DNA from: Terana coerulea
Taxonomy: Eukaryota > Basidiomycota > Agaricomycetes > Polyporales > Phanerochaetaceae
Length of the DNA: 20,840 bases
Assembly: GCA_024811115.1 (NCBI GenBank)
Contig: JAKOGH010000180.1
Span: 1 to 20,840, forward strand
Direction of reading: 5' to 3'
Shown here: positions 1-10,017 of the stretch, piece after piece
How the letters are laid out: every line of letters begins with the position of its first letter
Position numbering within the stretch: position 1 is the first letter of the stretch
Translations under genes and position numbers: made by a program
Notes under the pieces: generated by a model
Seen by the model: the letters and a program-made list of their open reading frames with translations, nothing else
Database searches by the model: none
Told to the model about the DNA's origin: nothing

Positions 1-418
1 CGACTTCAAGTTGAATTGGGCGAATTTGACGAACTTGGCCGAGGCCCCCGGTCGATTAGATAACCACGTGGCTGATCGACATGGCGCCCCGCATCTCTTT
101 GCCGCAACCTCCCCAACGAAAGCCCCGTGTGCGCAGGACACTGGACAGGACGACGACACCCTAGCCTTCGACGACGACCCCGACGACCTCGGCTGCGCAA
201 GCGAGACATACTGCGCAGCACCTGAGCGATGGAAGAACGACAATCCCCAGGGGCAAAGCTGGCTGAAATATGCAAAAGCGGCCAAAGCGGTGATGGGCGC
301 TTCGTGCTCTCCCAACAGAACTGGAGGGTGGCGCGTATATAAGATACATTTCGACAGCCGGAATGCCCACGCCCTCCCCTTTTTCCTTCCCTTTTTCTCT
401 TCTTGGTCTTTCCTTGCC
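1..418 (+). promoter_or_regulatory. Promoter and 5' leader of the desaturase gene
   Basis: A good TATA box, TATATAAG, lies at 336-343. It is followed by a pyrimidine-rich tract at about 371-414 that ends at the ATG (419, context TTGCCATGTC). TATA plus a CT-rich start region is typical of strongly expressed fungal genes. An open frame runs from 11 into the desaturase start, but it crosses the TATA box and has no recognisable protein upstream of 419, so I treat it as non-coding. I see no end of a preceding gene in 1-335. Confidence 0.7.
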
Positions 419-2070
419 ATGTCTTCCGTCGTCGAGACACGAAGGCAGTCGCCGTCGCACATCCCGGTGCCGACCTTGAGGACACCACCGGTCGAGGAGG
501 TTCCCGTGGACGCCAACATTGACGACAACTATGTCTCACATACGCTCAAAACCAGAAGCCTCTGCCCCCGATCACGCTTCACAATCTCCTGGAGAACCTT
601 CAGTGGTTGACGTTGTCCATCCTCACCCTCATTCCCGCCATCTCCATCTACGGCCTCTTCACTGTCAAGCTGCGGTGGGCGACGTTCGTCTGGAGTGTCA
701 TTTATTACTTCATCACGGGTCTCGGTGAGTCGCACTGCTGTCTTTCACGCGGACGACAAGATTGACCTTCGCCTGACAGGTATCACCGCGGGTTACCATC
801 GTCTCTGGGCTCACCGGTCGTACAACGCGTCGAGGCCCCTTGAATACTTCCTGGCGGTTGCAGGAACCGGGGCTGTAGAGGGTTCAATCAAGTGGTGGTG
901 CCGTGGCCACCGCGCCCACCACCGCTACACTGACACCGACCTGGACCCTTACAACGCTCACAAGGGCTTCTTCTTCTCGCACATCGGCTGGATGTTGGTT
1001 AAGCCCCGCTACAAGCCCGGTGTCGCCGACATTAGCGACCTGAGCAAGAGCCCCGTCATTCGCTGGCAGCACCGCTGGTACGTCTGGCTTATCATCGGCA
1101 TGGGCTTAGTTCTGCCTACCGTCGTTGCTGGACTCGGATGGGGCGACTGGAAGGGTGGCTTCTTTTACGCTGGCGCGGCCCGCCTTTGCTTCGTTCATCA
1201 CGTACGTGTGTAACATTCCTGAGCCATGCGCAAACTAAGTCCCTCCATAATAGTCCACTTTCTGCGTCAACTCGCTTGCTCACTGGCTTGGCGAGTCTCC
1301 TTTCGACGACAAGCACACCCCGCGAGATCACTTCATTACCGCGCTCGTTACTGTTGGCGAAGGATACCACAACTTCCATCATCAGTTCCCCATGGATTAT
1401 CGCAATGCCATCAAGTGGTATCAGTACGATCCTACGAAGTGGTTCATCTGGGTTTGCTCGCAGATGGGACTTGCCAGCCACTTGAAAGTGTTCCCGGAGA
1501 ACGAGGTCAAGAAGGGACAGTTGACGATGCAGCTCAAGAGGCTCCGTGAGACTCAAGAAGGCCTGGCCTGGGCGCCAGATGTAGAGAAATTGCCCATCAT
1601 CAGTTGGGAAAGCTGTGAGTTGCCACCCTGTATTGACTGTGATAGCAAAATGACGGTACTTGAATCTAGTCCAGGAACAAGCTGTCATGCGTCCGTTGAT
1701 CGTCGTCGCTGGATTCATTCATGACGTCGCCGACTTCCTTGACGAGCACCCCGGTGGACGTCATCTGCTCACTAAGTTCATCGGCAAGGACGCAACGACG
1801 GCTTTCTTCGGTGGCGTATATGACCATTCAAATGCTGCACACAACGTACGTTGGATCGATTAGTTCTCTGTAATGCGATGCTGACCGCTTTCCGTGCAGT
1901 TGCTTTCCATGAAACGTGTAGGGGTCCTACACGGTGGAATCCAACATGGTCTCCAGGATAAGAACATTCCACCAGCTCAACGACTTCGCATTGCGAGGTA
2001 CAACGAGATGGGCGGTTCACCGTACAACTCGTCCACCGCTCTTTCCGACGGCGAGGGTATCCTCGGCTGA
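419..2070 (+). CDS. ole1: Delta-9 (stearoyl-CoA) fatty acid desaturase with C-terminal cytochrome b5 domain
   Basis: It introduces the delta-9 double bond into palmitoyl/stearoyl-CoA at the ER membrane; the fused cytochrome b5 domain passes electrons to the di-iron centre. Exons: 419-724, 780-1201, 1254-1614, 1670-1845, 1900-2070; introns are 52-55 nt with GTGAGT/GTACGT donors. About 478 residues, normal for fungal enzymes. The di-iron histidine boxes are HRLWAH (exon 2), HRAHH (exon 2) and HNFHH (exon 3). Hydrophobic membrane segments flank them (exon 1 end; around 1075-1130). The b5 domain spans exons 3-5, with heme ligand motif HPGGRH near 1749 and the second histidine in HSNAAHN before intron 4. 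Oddity: exon 1 reads correctly from the ATG to about 548 ([10 protein letters not shown]), but the conserved continuation ([13 protein letters not shown]) is one frame off. One base seems to be missing at the AAAACC run (548-553). No intron can explain it, because only 23 nt separate a GT and an AG there. Everything downstream is intact, so an error in the sequence is likelier than a dead gene. Confidence 0.96.
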
Positions 2071-2606
2071 GCCGTCCTCCTCGTTTGGTCTCATGCTATC
2101 ATTGCTTGCATTGTCGTTCGCTGTGGGGTTCTCTGTGTATGTACATATCATCCATAATCGTCATCACTCAGACTTTGGTCACTGTTTGGGAAGAGATCTT
2201 CTACGAAGGGGAGAAGGTGTCCGTTTCGTGTCGCTACTATTTTGGTTCGCACTCGCGTAGATCTAAATACGTAGGCTGTCCGCTACTGTCATGGTTAGCA
2301 GGTAGCTTGATAGTACAATATAGAGGACTGCGAAAGTATTCCGCGCCAGTGCGCAGATGATCTGCTCTGCTCGGGCTCTCAGAGCATGTAAGATCGAACT
2401 TGGGTACGATGCGTCCAAGGTACGTCGCAATTGACTTAAGAACTCTTCGAATGTAACGCCTCTACTTCCACAGTGACAACGAGGTCGCATTGCGGGCTGC
2501 AGCCGCACAGTACAAATGAGTTTTGCATGAGGACTACGCTCTAGCACTCAGGTGCGGAATTTGACGCACCCTAGGCGCATCAACACGAGGCTACTCAACG
2601 CCCGCC
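2071..2606 (+). other. 3' flank of the desaturase gene, no convincing gene
   Basis: This stretch follows the stop at 2068-2070 and probably holds the 3' UTR up to roughly 2150-2350. No canonical AATAAA is evident. A TGTACATA motif (2140-2147) resembles a Puf-protein site but is short enough to be chance. Around 2357-2519 there is an intron-like element (GTACGT at 2420 to CCACAG at 2473) with a short open frame ending in ...QYK-stop, but the phases on the two sides do not join. Confidence 0.4.
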
Positions 2607-2767
2607 ATTGGTTCGACTTGCGAAGCAGCTCCACGGTCGGCAACGTCAGCCTACAATATAACCATATCGAGTGAGCAGCTCAGCTAGTCCCGGAGAAGGC
2701 AAACGTGACCTTGTTGATTCAGAATCAACGGAGGCTGACCGGCGCTTCCTTTCTCCAACATATAAAA
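2607..2767 (+). promoter_or_regulatory. Promoter-like block: CCAAT box, palindrome and TATA box
   Basis: An inverted CCAAT box (ATTGG) is at 2607-2611. A perfect palindrome, GTTGATTC-A-GAATCAAC, is at 2713-2729; its core TGATTCA resembles a bZIP/AP-1 half-site. A TATA box (TATAAAA) is at 2761-2767, inside a normal-looking CT-rich context. Order and spacing suit a plus-strand promoter with a start near 2790-2800. The first downstream ATG (2885) opens only 17 codons, and the next ORFs (3021, 3076) are small. So the transcript, if real, may be non-coding or carry a very short product. An LTR-derived promoter is an alternative. Confidence 0.4.
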
Positions 2768-2839
2768 CCCGCCCTCTGCAGGCCTTGTTCCCTCAACCCG
2801 CCTCAAGCAAACTCCCTCATCGGGTGGGTCCTGTTCTCT

Positions 2840-3030
2840 GGCCTCACAAGCGAGGCCAGCGAGCAAGGCCTGGGGACCCAGGTGATGTATGAGGTGCTTT
2901 CTTTTCTCGCATGCGAGGTCAGCAAGCAAGCGCAGTAGTGCAGGCGGAGTCCCTGCATAGGGCAATTGCGGAGGCTTGCCTCGCTTCGGTGCATCATCGT
3001 CGCTTGATTTCTGACCTCGCATGAGAGGCC
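2840..3030. repeat. Cluster of related imperfect palindromes (CCTCGC...GCGAGG)
   Basis: Three related palindromes occur: GGCCTCACAAGCGAGGCC (2840-2857), CTCGCATGCGAGGTC (2906-2920) and GACCTCGCATGAGAGGCC (3013-3030). A fourth, shorter one, GAGGCTTGCCTC, lies at about 2971-2982. The first two are followed by the same kind of tail (AGCGAGCAAG and AGCAAGCAAG), so they share about 28 bp and look like diverged copies. They lie just downstream of a TATA box. They could be binding sites, RNA hairpins in a leader, or degraded short repeats. Confidence 0.5.
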
Positions 3031-3075
3031 GGAAAGCACCGCCCGGAGAACACAGGACGCGACGTATCGAGCGGG

Positions 3076-3183
3076 ATGGCTCAACAAACAGGTGCGTCCC
3101 GAGGGAGGGTGGGCATGATCTTTGTGCCCGTCCTGGTGCTGGCCTCTTCGTGGCCCTCGGGACAAGTACGTCTCAGGTCATGA
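3076..3183 (+). CDS. Possible tiny hydrophobic ORF (35 aa), possibly a spliced first exon
   Basis: ATG at 3076 opens 35 codons with a central hydrophobic stretch (MIFVPVLVLASSW, from 3115) like a signal peptide or membrane anchor. A GTACGT donor-like site falls inside it (3166-3171) and a CTTCAG acceptor with a CTGAT-like branch site ends at 3258, which would give a 93-nt intron. Splicing then reaches a stop at 3283-3285, for 38 codons in total. It sits downstream of the TATA block at 2761. I do not recognise the product; its length and the lack of further exons make it doubtful. Confidence 0.15.
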   Translation: MAQQTGASRGRVGMIFVPVLVLASSWPSGQVRLRS

Positions 3184-4897
3184 GTCGACCTGAGAGGGAA
3201 ACCAACTGGCACCAAATATTGCTTCTTCTTAAGCATTTTTACACTGATCACTCTTCAGGGTTGCTGGTGCAACATAGGCTACTGACAGCCCATTTCCAAG
3301 TGGGTTCTCTTTTCTCTATTTTTTTTTGCATCGCTGATGACTAGGTGATTTTAGTCTTAAGTGGCGTGCCATGTTATTTAAGATATTCTATATAGGCTTA
3401 CGGACGTAGCTTGTTCTCGATGCGCATTGTTCTTGTGAACATTATACTATACTATTCCGACCGCACCGGCGGCCCCTGTGACCATGACCCAAAACATATG
3501 ATACGGGCGTACTGGCGAGGCAGGCTGTGACCTGTTCCGATACCCCTTTGGGATCAGTTAACATAGTCTCTTCTGCGTCCAATCTCATCACGTGCTCTAA
3601 GCTTTCTCACCGAAACCAAACAAAGCCAAACTGCGAACTGCGCTGGCCCCCGCTTGTGCGCCTCCATTGCTCGTCCTCCTCCCTTTCATTGCCTTCCAAA
3701 TATCTGTCTCTCCGTTCCCACGTTCTCACTAGGTCTAGGTTGGCACCCGCCTCTCCAACTGGTCGGCGCTCACCCTTGGTTTACTTTCTCGGAGGTTGTG
3801 CCTGCTTTTTAACTTCGAGAGGTGCAGGTATGTGTCTGTATTGCAAGTTCTGCCTGCACGTTGGTGTAGGCCCTTCCGGAGAATGTATAAAGCACAGGCA
3901 GGCATTGTGGGGGATATCAATAATGAAAATTCTTTACGCCAAACATTACTGTGGCTCAATGCCATGTTACCGGTCAACTTTCTGGTCTTTGGTTCTCGTA
4001 TCTGGTGTATGCAGGTGTCTAGCTCTGCCTGTCATACTGAGGACTATGTGTGGTACATGTACATGCCTGTGGAAGCTGGTGTGTTTCTAATTGTTACCTA
4101 GGTCTCTCTCGATCATGCACTTTTGGGCATATCATTGCATATTGCTTGGTTGCGGTGGTAGGCTGCTTAGGTTGCCTTGTCTTATTCAGGAGCTGCTTTT
4201 GGCTGGTTTCTGTCATCTTGTGCATATTACTCAATATGATGTTATTGCTCAATGCAGAGGTTATTGCCAGAAAAAGTTCACTGTCCCCTGGGCACGGCCT
4301 TTGCAGAGATGGTCACATTGCTGTTGAATACTTTGAGGATAAGTCTTGTCTTAAAGGTGACTACCTGCAGTTTTATGTCATTGTGAGGTGGTCTCATATG
4401 CAGTCGCTGCCACAGTTGGATAATAGATTATATTTACAGCTGCCAGTACAAATATTAGCTCGTTTTCTAATTTTACATAACTTCAAAGATGTTGCTAAGG
4501 CACACAGTATCTCTGTTCCACCTTCCCGGTGCTCTATACTCTCTCGAAGCATCATTATTTGTGAGCCATGCAATGGCGGCTCACTACCTTGTACGCAGTA
4601 TACTGTGTATTGAGTTGTAACAAGACTCCGCACTTTGGCACTGACAGTCGCATATATCAACGCTAAGCATGTATATATATAGATTGTGCACTATTTGATC
4701 TGCACTCTTGCACGGCAGGGTGCTGACATGACTGATGCTCGTTGCTTACTAAGCCTTAGTCTCACAGTATATGGGAAGTTATTTCTTTTATGGGATATCG
4801 GCCATAGCAAAAGCCGACAGCACAAGTAACCGTATAGCTCAAGCAGTAACATTTAGGTGAGGCGCCACAGGCCCGAAAAATTAAGTGCATACATATA

Positions 4898-4934
4898 GGT
4901 CACAGGCCGTTGACAGGCTATGTGACTAGTGACC
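4898..4934. repeat. Nested inverted repeat of GTCAC/GTGAC motifs
   Basis: GGTCAC (4898-4903) pairs with GTGACC (4929-4934). Inside it, GTCACA pairs with TGTGAC (4921-4926), followed inward by GGCC against GGC. Either pairing gives a short hairpin. Similar GTCAC/GTGAC words recur at about 6018-6054 and 6750-6810. They could be remains of terminal repeats, since many LTRs begin TGTCAC. Confidence 0.3.
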
Positions 4935-5230
4935 AATAGTCTTCAAGTGATGGTTAAGACCCTCTATGACTTGTGACTGCCCAGTGCAGTTGGAATAGTA
5001 CAGTATATGTACAGTCTTGCTTGCATCAGGATCCCTAAGTGTATAGGTAGAGAGTGGCAAAGTCTCAACAAAGCATGTATGGTATTTTTGAGCATTGCCT
5101 TTAAGCACAGACTAAGTCTACTATTGTAGTGTTATGTTGCTCTATCGGATTATGACCACCATCAGAGCACTCACTACAACATGGCATCAGTCTTACATGA
5201 TAAGCGCTTCTTCTAGACTTCCTCTTCACT

Positions 5231-5909
5231 TTAAGTTGCCGACTTAGTAATACCCACTGGACCCTTATTCGCAATCATATCTTCATCATGCCTCTTCTTC
5301 ACGTATATCGCACATTCTTTCATGAATTAGTGGAGCTCAAGCAAATATTCTAATAGCCATTTCATCTCGACACATCAATAAAACTGTCTACTCTCCTGAA
5401 ACGTGGATGTGTTGTGATGCAGGCAGTTTACCCTTCTCTTTCTTCACTTCCAATATACATCTGGCAGCTATGGGCTGCTAGAACGAGCTCTGTGTACTCT
5501 GCACTATACGCCACAACAGTGGACCTACGTTTTCACCAGTAATGTCAAAGTCCATGCCTAGTTCATCATTGATGAGATTCTGGATTCTGAAATGGAAGAG
5601 CTATTGGAAGTAGAGCTTGATGCCATTATATCCCAACTGCTTGGTGTTGAACAGTACACGACAGTAAGCAAAGTGACAAATATATTCTCACTCCCAGGTG
5701 GCATCGTTGGTGTTGGGCATTTTAGCAGTAAACAAAGATGCTATAAGGTGTGCATGTGCCATTGCACAGGTCAAAATCTCAATTGCTCCCGGAACCAACT
5801 GAGAGAAAAGATACAATTGAACTGAGTAATACTCAGCATATTCTAGCTGGTATATATACAAGTAATGTAGGACCTCTGGAACTGCTAAGACTCCTGGTAC
5901 AATACTCAA
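5231..5909 (-). pseudogene. Decayed reverse-strand ORF of unknown family
   Basis: Reading from about 5909 down to 5231, one protein-like frame continues through several in-frame stops. It includes QLVPGAIEILTCAMAHAH, then TAKMPNTNDATWE-stop, then an aromatic-rich part with KQLGYNGIKLYFQ-stop, then INDELGMDFDITGENVGPLL. A stop and the part ARCILEVKKEKGKLPASQ follow. One frame change near 5400 then leads to MKWLLEYLLELH-stop and RHDEDMIANKGPVGITKSAT-stop at 5231. The composition is that of a real globular protein while the stops show it is dead. I do not recognise the family; a transposon-encoded or basidiomycete-specific host protein are both possible. Confidence 0.45.
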
Positions 5910-6885
5910 GTCTGGCTATATACAGTAATCTACGCATGTGGTATATATTGTATATTAATGACCTGACAGGATGTCATATGTCATAGAGGGTACCGCCCTA
6001 TCCACTATTCGGGTTTTTGTCACTGGTCACAGAGAGGTCCACTGGTTTGTGACAGGTAAGTCTTTACCCCCAAATTTTTGGGCCTGCGGCCCAATGAGCC
6101 TTCTTTCCCACTCAATGCCCTTGAATGGTGTATTCATGATAGATGCTGCACAACAATAGTCAAATAACAATGATTAAACACCAAATTTGGCTCCAGATAG
6201 CCCGCTCACCACCAGTCTCTGAAAGCATCTCATAAGCCCTCAACCCTGCCACCGCTTATCCAAATCATTGTAAAACTGTCACAGTCACAATCAGCCCCTA
6301 TCAGATCATTAATGTATAGTAGTAAGAGGTCAGGAGACTCTACTCTAGTCCATGGAATACCTAAGGTTATACTCTGGATCTCCTATGTCCATAAAGAGCA
6401 ATAGTCCTGGTGGCGCTGATAGGTGCTTATGTATAGCAGCGGCTAAGCACTTATATTCTGACACTAATGCCATCCTTTAAAAAGCAAGATACAGCTCGTG
6501 ATTCATAGACACAGTGGTGACAGTTGATGAAAACAGAGACCAGCACTCGGAGGAGTGTGGCATAGTTTGCAGCCTTTGCTTTGGTGTGTACAGCCTAGCT
6601 GTTCATAAGACGTGCATGGCCTATCTTCAGGAGTGAGTGGTCTGTAAGCTTCCCTTGCCCACTTCACGTTAGATCTGCTGATTGTCACAAATTTCCCTCA
6701 GCACTAGTCCACAGCGCTTAGAGTGTAACATCAAGTCATGGGATATGTCACCAAGTCGTCACACAACATTACAAGATGCTAGATCAGTTTGCCATGTGCT
6801 TGTCACATGGACATCAGGAATATGTCTTATACGGACATAGGATCCAGGGCTCAGATCTGGAACTGTTCTGAACTATGACCTCAGT

Positions 6886-6906
6886 ATGATGTCAGTATGA
6901 CATCAT
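6886..6906. promoter_or_regulatory. Perfect inverted repeat with CRE-like half-sites
   Basis: ATGATGTCA, a three-base GTA loop, then TGACATCAT: 9-bp perfect arms. It comes from a tandem 11-bp near-duplication (TCAGTATGATG / TCAGTATGACA). TGATGTCA/TGACATCA are one change from the bZIP site TGACGTCA, the change expected from CpG loss. It lies about 200 bp upstream of the TATA box at 7099. Binding is inference. Confidence 0.3.
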
Positions 6907-7098
6907 GGACTGGTAGTGTACAGTAGCTCAATTAGGACATCTAGATAGTGTTGATGTTAGCATGATAGCTAGGTCGGATCTAATAAGGAAGTTAAAGCGG
7001 TAGTATGCTCTAGAGCCTTAGTCAGACATCACCTGACTGTATCAGTCAGCATATGGTATTAAAGGTCTTAGATAGTGTCTGGGGTCCCTCTACACATG

Positions 7099-7106
7099 TA
7101 TATAAG
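7099..7106 (+). promoter_or_regulatory. TATA box
   Basis: TATATAAG in the context CATGTATATAAGAGGCTGG, identical at its core to the desaturase TATA. It is followed about 120 bp later by a consensus donor GTGAGT (7221), so a spliced leader is possible. No recognisable coding exon follows. Confidence 0.45.
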
Positions 7107-8035
7107 AGGCTGGTCTGTGGGCTAAACCCCCAGACTCAACAACATTGTTAATTCATATCCACTCTACTAGCTCTACTCAAGTCCCTCTGCTTTCCCACCT
7201 CTTTCAAGTCATCCCAGCAGGTGAGTATTGTAGTTTTGTGATAGTTTGCCATCATGCAAGTGAATGCTGCCATCATCTTTCTACTAGTCGAGCTACACCC
7301 ACTCATTTTGCAGCATCTAAATTTCAATGCTATATTCTTCCTCGGCTGCATGTGCAAAGTTATGTTTGTGCATGTTTTGAATCAATACATGCTCAGCAAC
7401 AGTCTTCGTTGCATGATGACCAATCAAGATGGGCCACTACACTAGCTCATACCTGTTGCCTCTTTGCCTGAAGAGTGAGCACAAATGTGTTACGCTATGG
7501 CAATGTGGATGCCTTTTGCTGGAGTTGTTGGCTCAGAGACCGTCACCCAAAGAGCCTGCTGTTCCAAATGCCCCACCTATCTTACTCCTCTTTTTTGAAC
7601 CCACCTTTGTGCTTCTTTGCCTTCATGCAAGCTTGCCACCATTATGCATTCATGCACTCTTGGTTCCATCAATGGGGCATCATCAAGCAATTTGACAAGC
7701 TGTAGGAGGACTACTGGCAAGATGAATGAGAGTGAAGTGATTTTGTGTCTGAAAACATGCTTTGGATCAAGAATGAAGATAGTAGAAGGCTGTAATGTCA
7801 GTATAGTAGATAAAAGCCTTGCTAAAGTAAATGTTGTATGCTGCAGCTGATAACATTCTCAAACAAAGGGTTTTTGTGCATTTCACTTCATTCAATCATT
7901 TGAGCCACTGTGATTTTTTATTCAAATAATCTGTTGCATTATATATAGTTGTTCTGCCTCAGAAACGGGAAGTATGACATGTATAGTGGAAGAAACATAC
8001 AAACCATCTATGGTAGACTACATTGAAGTTAGATT

Positions 8036-8054
8036 TGACAAATGAAATTTGTCA
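8036..8054. repeat. Short perfect hairpin
   Basis: TGACAAAT-GAA-ATTTGTCA, 8-bp arms and a 3-nt loop, about 50 bp upstream of a TATA box. Hairpins of this size are expected once or twice by chance in a window this long. Confidence 0.3.
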
Positions 8055-8103
8055 TGCACACGGCAATGCATCAGTGGTCTCTGTATCCCGCCACGCTGCT
8101 TGC

Positions 8104-8110
8104 TATAAAA
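8104..8110 (+). promoter_or_regulatory. TATA box upstream of a small ORF
   Basis: TATAAAA at 8104-8110, followed by a CT-rich tract (about 8180-8200) and, 166 bp after the TATA box, the ATG at 8276. This is an ordinary fungal promoter layout inside the AT-rich block. Confidence 0.4.
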
Positions 8111-8275
8111 TGGTGTCATTGACTGTTTGTGAGCAATTGCTGAAGAGCCTCTTAAAAGGGAAGATACTAGATAGAGTTCTCTCATCTTTTTCTTTTATCT
8201 GAGTTCTTGCAACCACGTTGCCACCCAACTCGCACTGCAGTAAACAGCTTTCCTACAAGTGAACCAGTACCCAAG

Positions 8276-8518
8276 ATGAAGCCTGGTGCTAATAGCTATG
8301 TTACTGTTTCCCACTCTATTAACACAACATTTAAGCCAGGAGCAGGGCATGAAGAGGTCATTTGGAAGGTATGTCTCACTGCATATATGCAGTCTGGCAC
8401 AAGAAACTCACCAGGTCAAGATTTTGTAAAACAAGCAGATGCCAGCAGTCTGCTATGGGACAAAGTGAGCACAAACATCGCCTCAGATGTTGATTTTCCA
8501 CATGCATATAAGCAATGA
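8276..8518 (+). CDS. Hypothetical 80-aa protein
   Basis: The ATG at 8276 (context CCAAGATGAAG) opens 80 codons to the TGA at 8516-8518; an in-frame extension upstream would start from ATG 8207 (103 aa). I chose 8276 for its context and because the upstream part looks like leader. The product is soluble and without membrane segments; it starts MKPGANSYVTVSHS and includes VIWKVCLTAYMQSG and LWDKVSTNIASDVDFP. The composition is protein-like, unlike most short frames nearby. I do not recognise a family. It is either a fragment of an element's protein or a small lineage-specific gene. Confidence 0.3.
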   Translation: MKPGANSYVTVSHSINTTFKPGAGHEEVIWKVCLTAYMQSGTRNSPGQDFVKQADASSLLWDKVSTNIASDVDFPHAYKQ

Positions 8519-9816
8519 AAATGGGTCCCTCACCTTTATTTTCATGATTGTAGCATCAAACAGTGTGTGCAAAATCTAATCTATGGCTCAAAATCATAAG
8601 GCCGCATTTTATGCAGCAGGGCCCGATATCGCCAATAAGTCCCCGCCATCCGGGATAACAATGCGTAGCTTTAGAGCACTAGTAACTCCGCCTCACGCAT
8701 TATGTAAACCTCTTGATTGAAATCCTCGGAAAGAACAGATTAATTCCATGGTGTGAACAGTGGCCTCGCAAATGCACGGCATAACATGAAGGCGTAGCAG
8801 ATATGGTGGGAAGAGGAATGAGACGCAATGGAGACGGTGTGCAGTGAGCAAGTTTGCCGTAAGGAAATGAACAATAACAAAGGAGCCATGTGCGGGCCAC
8901 GTGAAATGCCACGTTGTTTGCCAGATCTTGCAAAGATCGCAGGGCCCTAATCAACTATCGATACGGTAAGACCCTCAACCTAAAGGTATCGGGAATATTC
9001 TAGTCTCTCAACTAATTTACACATTCTTTGAAGACTTGATTTAACAAATACATAAATCCTATAATGCTTTGAACTGTTAAATTTTCATTGCTTGATTAGT
9101 CACAAGCTCCTTTATCCAGTGTGCATGTTAACCCAACACTCTTCAGATTACTAAACATTTTCTTTATATAGGGCAGGTTACTCTACACATTCATCAAAGC
9201 CACATCACAAAAGTGGTTCTAGTCTATATTGTGTTAGATAGGGTGTATAGCAATGATAGCACTATTGGCTTCCTCAATATATATTGTATTACATACTTAG
9301 AGTTTTGCTACGGGCTGTAACAAGGGGCTATTGTGTCTCTGCTATGACTCGCTATGAACAGCTACACAACATATGAATCAAAATGCCGGATTGGAGGAGA
9401 ACAACTTATTGATTACATAATAATATTTATTTACACATAAATTACATTGCATGGTAACCCGCAGTACAGAACAGAGACAAGTATCTACTGCAATCCGTTA
9501 TGCTACCAGTACTTGAGGCCAAGGTCTCGAGCTTTGGGAATCAATAGTCAGTTACCAATCCTGGTGAAGAAGAAAAATTTTACATATGCACACAGCTGCC
9601 CATACAGAGCTCTAAAATCCCGAGCCTGTAGAGAAAAGTGAGCGCTGGGGGGCGGTTGATGTTGGCAGCAACACACAGGCTCACCAGCAGTCTAGAAAGC
9701 CATCATTAATGGGGTAATGGCAGCATTGCAAGTCACTGGAAATTGCCATCCACAATGCAAAGCTGCCCCATTGTGGTCAGTGAGTGTAGCCATACATGTG
9801 AAATCTGAGACTTACC

Positions 9817-10017
9817 ATGGTGTATACAGGTGAGAAGCGAGCTTCAAAGGCAACAGGTAACATGCTTTATGTATGCCTGAAGACCCTAAATTGGTCTCTC
9901 GGGCATTTGGGTCATGCCGCTGATGAAGGGGCAATAGAAAAGGACCGAGGTATGTACAATTTTAGATGCAAGTGCAGAGCCTCAGCTTCACATGTGCTCG
10001 GGGATGGAACACCATAG
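9817..10017 (+). pseudogene. Copia-type polyprotein fragment (GAG-pre-integrase-like)
   Basis: The 66-codon frame contains GNMLYVCLKTLNWSLGHLGH followed by AADEGAIEKDRGM. This matches the pattern of the region before the integrase of Ty1/Copia polyproteins: an LYV strand, then W..RLGHA, a helix, and a GMV-like end. The zinc-binding CxxC that should follow is degenerate (CKC), and no protease, integrase or reverse transcriptase can be read on either side. The match is from memory of the family pattern and not from an alignment. Confidence 0.4.

Larger units (their letters stand above)
6683..7220 (+). mobile_element. Possible solo LTR of a retrotransposon
   Basis: The segment starts TGTCACAAAT, a common LTR terminus, and has a TATA box (TATATAAG, 7099-7106). 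A CT-rich, start-site-like region follows and the segment ends near CCCAGCA (7214-7220), or alternatively at ACTCAACA (7136-7143). Length (about 460-540 bp) and the promoter position fit an LTR. I found no second copy in the window, no matching target-site duplication and no clear primer-binding site or polypurine tract, so it could also be an ordinary degraded promoter. Confidence 0.25.

Noticed and set aside
15..25. ATTGGGCGAAT shared with 10807-10817, upstream of both genes
   Set aside because: Dozens of repeated 11-mers are expected by chance in a window of this length.
11..610. Open frame of 199 codons running into the desaturase
   Set aside because: It crosses the TATA box and leader, and its N-terminal part has no recognisable protein; only the part from 419 belongs to the enzyme.
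2140..2147. TGTACATA as a Puf-protein site in the desaturase 3' region
   Set aside because: An 8-mer alone is too short to support, and no second copy or conserved context was seen.
2357..2519. Two-exon mini-gene ending in a stop after AAAAQYK
   Set aside because: The intron looks good (54 nt), but the reading phases before and after do not join, even allowing one missing base.
4561..4584. Overlapping hairpins GTGAGCC...GGCTCAC and GCCAT-GCA-ATGGC as a terminator or element end
   Set aside because: Arms of only 5-7 bp, with no partner copy and no element beside them.
5930..6360. YINDL motifs on the plus strand (near 5955) and minus strand (near 6315) as reverse transcriptase remains
   Set aside because: The surrounding residues lack other reverse transcriptase motifs, and the two lie on opposite strands; five residues are too few.
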